DNA of 64,000 nucleotides. It comes from Mycobacterium gastri. Its GTDB lineage: Bacteria; Actinomycetota; Actinomycetes; Mycobacteriales; Mycobacteriaceae. The stretch spans positions 51,620 to 115,619 of the forward strand of contig NZ_LQOX01000128.1 in NCBI RefSeq assembly GCF_002102175.1. The letters run 5' to 3'. Below the pieces are notes generated by a model, which worked only from the letters and a program-made list of their open reading frames with translations, was not told where the DNA came from and did not search any database. Both the position numbers and the translations under genes were made by a program. Positions 61,862 to 64,000 of this stretch are shown piece after piece (the stretch's first letter is position 1; every line of letters starts with the position of its first letter).

Positions 61862-63904
61862 ATGAGCTTCTATTCCGCCTATGAGCACGGGTTCGTGCGC
61901 GTCGCCGCTTGCACGCACCACACCACGATTGGCGACCCGGCGTCCAATGCCGCCTCGGTGTTGGAGCTGGCGCGCGCCTGCCACGACGACGGCGTGGCGC
62001 TGGCGGTCTTTCCCGAGCTGACGTTGTCGGGCTATTCCATCGAGGACGTGTTGCTGCAGGATGCCCTGCTCGACGCGGTCGAGGTCGCGGTGCTCGACGT
62101 CGTCGCCGCGTCCACCGAGCTATTGCCGGTTCTGGTGGTCGGTGCGCCGCTGCGGCGCCGGCACCGCATCTACAACACCGCGGTGGTCATCCACCGCGGC
62201 GCCGTGCTCGGTGTGTCCCCGAAGTCGTATTTGCCCACCTACCGAGAGTTCTACGAACGACGCCAGGTCGCGCCGGGAGATGGCGAGTACGGCACCCTCC
62301 GGATCGGTGATACCCAGACACCATTCGGCCCGGACCTGCTGTTCGCCGCGTCGGACCTGCCCGGCTTCGTGCTGCACGTCGAAATCTGCGAGGACATGTT
62401 CGTGCCGGTGCCGCCCAGCGCCGAGGCGGCGCTGGCGGGCGCGACCGTGCTGGCGAACCTGTCCGGCAGCCCGATCACGATCGGTCGCGCCGAGGACCGC
62501 CGCCTGCTCGCCCGCTCGGCGTCGGCGCGGTGTCTGGCCGCCTACGTCTATGCCGCCGCGGGGGAGGGTGAGTCGACGACCGATCTGGCCTGGGACGGCC
62601 AGACGATGATCTGGGAGAACGGGGTGCTGCTCGCGCAATCCGAACGCTTCCCCAAGGGAGTGCGCCGCAGCGTCGCCGATGTCGACACCGAGTTGCTTCG
62701 GTCGGAGCGGCTGCGGATGGGCACCTTCGACGACAACCGGCGCCACCACCGGGCGTTGGCGGAATCGTTCCGGCGCATCGAGTTCCGGCTCGACCCGCCG
62801 TCCGACGACATCGGGCTGCGACGGACCGTCGAACGTTTCCCGTTCGTGCCGGCCGATCCGCAACGGCTGCAACAGGATTGCTACGAGGCCTACAACATCC
62901 AGGTGTCCGGCCTCGAGCAGCGGCTGCGGGCACTGAACTACCCGAAGGTGGTCATCGGTGTGTCGGGTGGTCTGGACTCCACACACGCGCTGATCGTCGC
63001 CGCCCGTGCGATGGACCGCGAAGGGCGTTCTCGCAGTGACATTCTGGCGTTCACGCTGCCCGGTTTCGCCACCGGCGATCGCACTAAGAACAATGCGATC
63101 CGGTTGTCACGCGCGCTGGGCGTCACGTTCGAGGAGATCGACATCCGCGACACCGCCGAGCTGATGTTGGCCAACATCGGTCACCCGTTCTCCCGGGGAG
63201 AGAAAATCTATGACGTCACCTTCGAGAACATCCAGGCGGGGCTGCGAACCGACTACCTGTTCCGGCTGGCCAACCAACGCGGCGGCATCGTGCTCGGTAC
63301 CGGCGACCTGTCGGAGTTGGCGCTGGGTTGGTCGACATACGGTGTCGGCGACCAAATGTCGCACTACAACGTCAATGGCGGGGTTCCCAAGACGCTGATC
63401 CAGCACCTGATCCGGTGGGTCATCTCGTCGGGCCAGTTCGACGACGAGGTCTGCGCGACCCTGCAATCCGTCCTGGACACCGAAATCACCCCCGAACTCG
63501 TGCCCACCGGTGAAGACGAAGAGATTCAGAGCAGCGAGGCCACGGTTGGGCCTTACGTGCTGCAAGACTTTTCACTGTTCTGTGTGCTGCGCTACGGATT
63601 CCGGCCGTCGAAAATCGCGTTCCTGGCCTGGCATGCGTGGAGTGACCCCGAGCGCGGCACTTGGCCGCCCGGCTTCCCGGAGGAGAAGCGGCCGTCTTTT
63701 TCGCTGGCGGAGATCCGGCATTGGCTGCAGGTTTTCGTCCAGCGGTTCTATTCGTTCAGCCAATTCAAACGCTCGGCATTGCCCAACGGGCCCAAGGTTT
63801 CTCACGGTGGTTCGTTGTCACCGCGCGGGGACTGGCGCGCTCCGTCGGATATGTCGGCGCGAACCTGGCTCGACCAGATCGAACAGGAAGTGCCGCACGA
63901 CTGA
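61862..63904 (+). CDS. nadE: glutamine-dependent NAD synthetase
   Basis: Last step of NAD synthesis: amidates nicotinic acid adenine dinucleotide using glutamine. The N-terminal nitrilase-type glutaminase has Glu in FPELTLSGYS (about residue 52), Lys in PKSYLPTYREF (about 121) and the nucleophile Cys176 in EICEDMFVP. The C-terminal synthetase begins near residue 360 with the pyrophosphatase loop GVSGGLDSTHAL and contains GTGDLSELALGW. Length 680 matches M. tuberculosis NadE (679). ATG 61862 lies a short distance from a weak -10-like GACAAT. Rv2438c equivalent. Confidence 0.96.
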   Translation: MSFYSAYEHGFVRVAACTHHTTIGDPASNAASVLELARACHDDGVALAVFPELTLSGYSIEDVLLQDALLDAVEVAVLDVVAASTELLPVLVVGAPLRRRHRIYNTAVVIHRGAVLGVSPKSYLPTYREFYERRQVAPGDGEYGTLRIGDTQTPFGPDLLFAASDLPGFVLHVEICEDMFVPVPPSAEAALAGATVLANLSGSPITIGRAEDRRLLARSASARCLAAYVYAAAGEGESTTDLAWDGQTMIWENGVLLAQSERFPKGVRRSVADVDTELLRSERLRMGTFDDNRRHHRALAESFRRIEFRLDPPSDDIGLRRTVERFPFVPADPQRLQQDCYEAYNIQVSGLEQRLRALNYPKVVIGVSGGLDSTHALIVAARAMDREGRSRSDILAFTLPGFATGDRTKNNAIRLSRALGVTFEEIDIRDTAELMLANIGHPFSRGEKIYDVTFENIQAGLRTDYLFRLANQRGGIVLGTGDLSELALGWSTYGVGDQMSHYNVNGGVPKTLIQHLIRWVISSGQFDDEVCATLQSVLDTEITPELVPTGEDEEIQSSEATVGPYVLQDFSLFCVLRYGFRPSKIAFLAWHAWSDPERGTWPPGFPEEKRPSFSLAEIRHWLQVFVQRFYSFSQFKRSALPNGPKVSHGGSLSPRGDWRAPSDMSARTWLDQIEQEVPHD

Positions 63905-63950
63905 ACACGACTTAATTTTGAATTACTAAGCCGAGCGTTAGTAAGGCGAC

Positions 63951-64000
63951 TTAGGCGGTGATGTAAGCGAGGTGAGGGTCGGCGAAGAATCCGCGGATCG
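63951..64000 (-). CDS. 3' end of an unidentified gene cut by the window edge
   Basis: Reading from the right edge on the minus strand, codons encode IRGFFADPHLAYITA followed by TAA (63951-63953). Third positions are almost all G or C, as in real genes here. Too little is present to name the product. The 46 bases between this stop and nadE are AT-rich. Confidence 0.4.
   Translation of the reverse strand, partial: IRGFFADPHLAYITA

Noticed and set aside
63905..63950. Transposon end or terminator in the AT-rich bases after nadE
   Set aside because: CTTAATTTTGAATTACTAAG is only an imperfect palindrome, and the sequence ends too soon to show a second terminal repeat.

Overview
The window is high-GC DNA from a slow-growing Mycobacterium. 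Gene content and order follow the M. tuberculosis block from lipQ (Rv2485c) to nadE (Rv2438c) almost gene for gene. It is not the M. tuberculosis complex: no IS6110 is present, several M. tuberculosis genes of this block are missing (the MFS transporter genes next to clpP2 and clpX, and the dctA-type gene next to rne), and extra genes are present (a methyltransferase, a 245-residue unknown protein, a DUF937 plus lectin/LysM pair, and a TetR/P450 pair). One PE_PGRS and one PPE-MPTR gene also mark it as a pathogenic-type slow grower. A species in or near the M. kansasii/M. marinum group is an inference.

Layout. 1-740: the tail of a PE-PPE hydrolase gene and a tRNA-Arg. 0.7-7.8 kb: lipQ, then a translationally coupled acyl-lipid operon (short leader ORF, WS/DGAT, HAD-PlsC fusion, PlsB2). 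7.8-9.0 kb: non-coding, decayed-looking DNA with short repeats, DnaA-box-like sites and two strong hairpins ahead of ssbB. 9.0-17.3 kb: ssbB, ettA, gdh, a thioesterase and a conserved hypothetical. 17.3-20.7 kb (minus strand): methyltransferase, aglA, glbO and an unknown ORF. 20.9-25.1 kb: HNH protein, two cytochrome-supercomplex genes (ctaJ and a PRSAF1-like gene), and pepN. 25.2-30.5 kb: PE_PGRS, mycothiol-dependent reductase, rpiB, nei, a small-protein remnant, lipP. 30.5-36.2 kb: tRNA-Gly, tRNA-Pro, and the protein-quality-control block tig, clpP1, clpP2, clpX, with mmuM on the other strand. 36.2-40.3 kb: korA-korB-mobA. 40.3-44.7 kb: an AT-rich non-coding stretch, rpfE with a structured leader, a saccharopine-dehydrogenase-like reductase, DUF937 and B-lectin/LysM proteins. 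44.8-56.5 kb: housekeeping genes valS-folC-DUF4233-ndk, rne, rplU-rpmA-obg-proB. 56.4-58.4 kb: a divergent TetR/P450 pair with a clear operator. 58.6-61.5 kb: PPE-MPTR. 61.5-61.8 kb: a sirtuin pseudogene. 61.9-63.9 kb: nadE. The right edge cuts the 3' end of an unidentified minus-strand gene.

Much of the window is core physiology: glycerolipid acylation, nitrogen and carbon entry (Gdh, KorAB), translation and proteolysis, and obg-ribosomal protein coupling. Many start codons sit 6-8 bases after a TANNNT -10 box, so leaderless transcripts are probably common here. The observations I rate most worth checking are: the palindromic operator inside the P450 promoter spacer; a sirtuin gene reduced by an internal deletion; mutually exclusive hairpins in the rpfE leader; a coupled 20-codon leader ORF ahead of the triacylglycerol synthase; the loss of the second active-site cysteine in the Rv2466c-like reductase; and the DUF937/lectin-LysM pair. 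I saw no CRISPR array, prophage or intact transposon.
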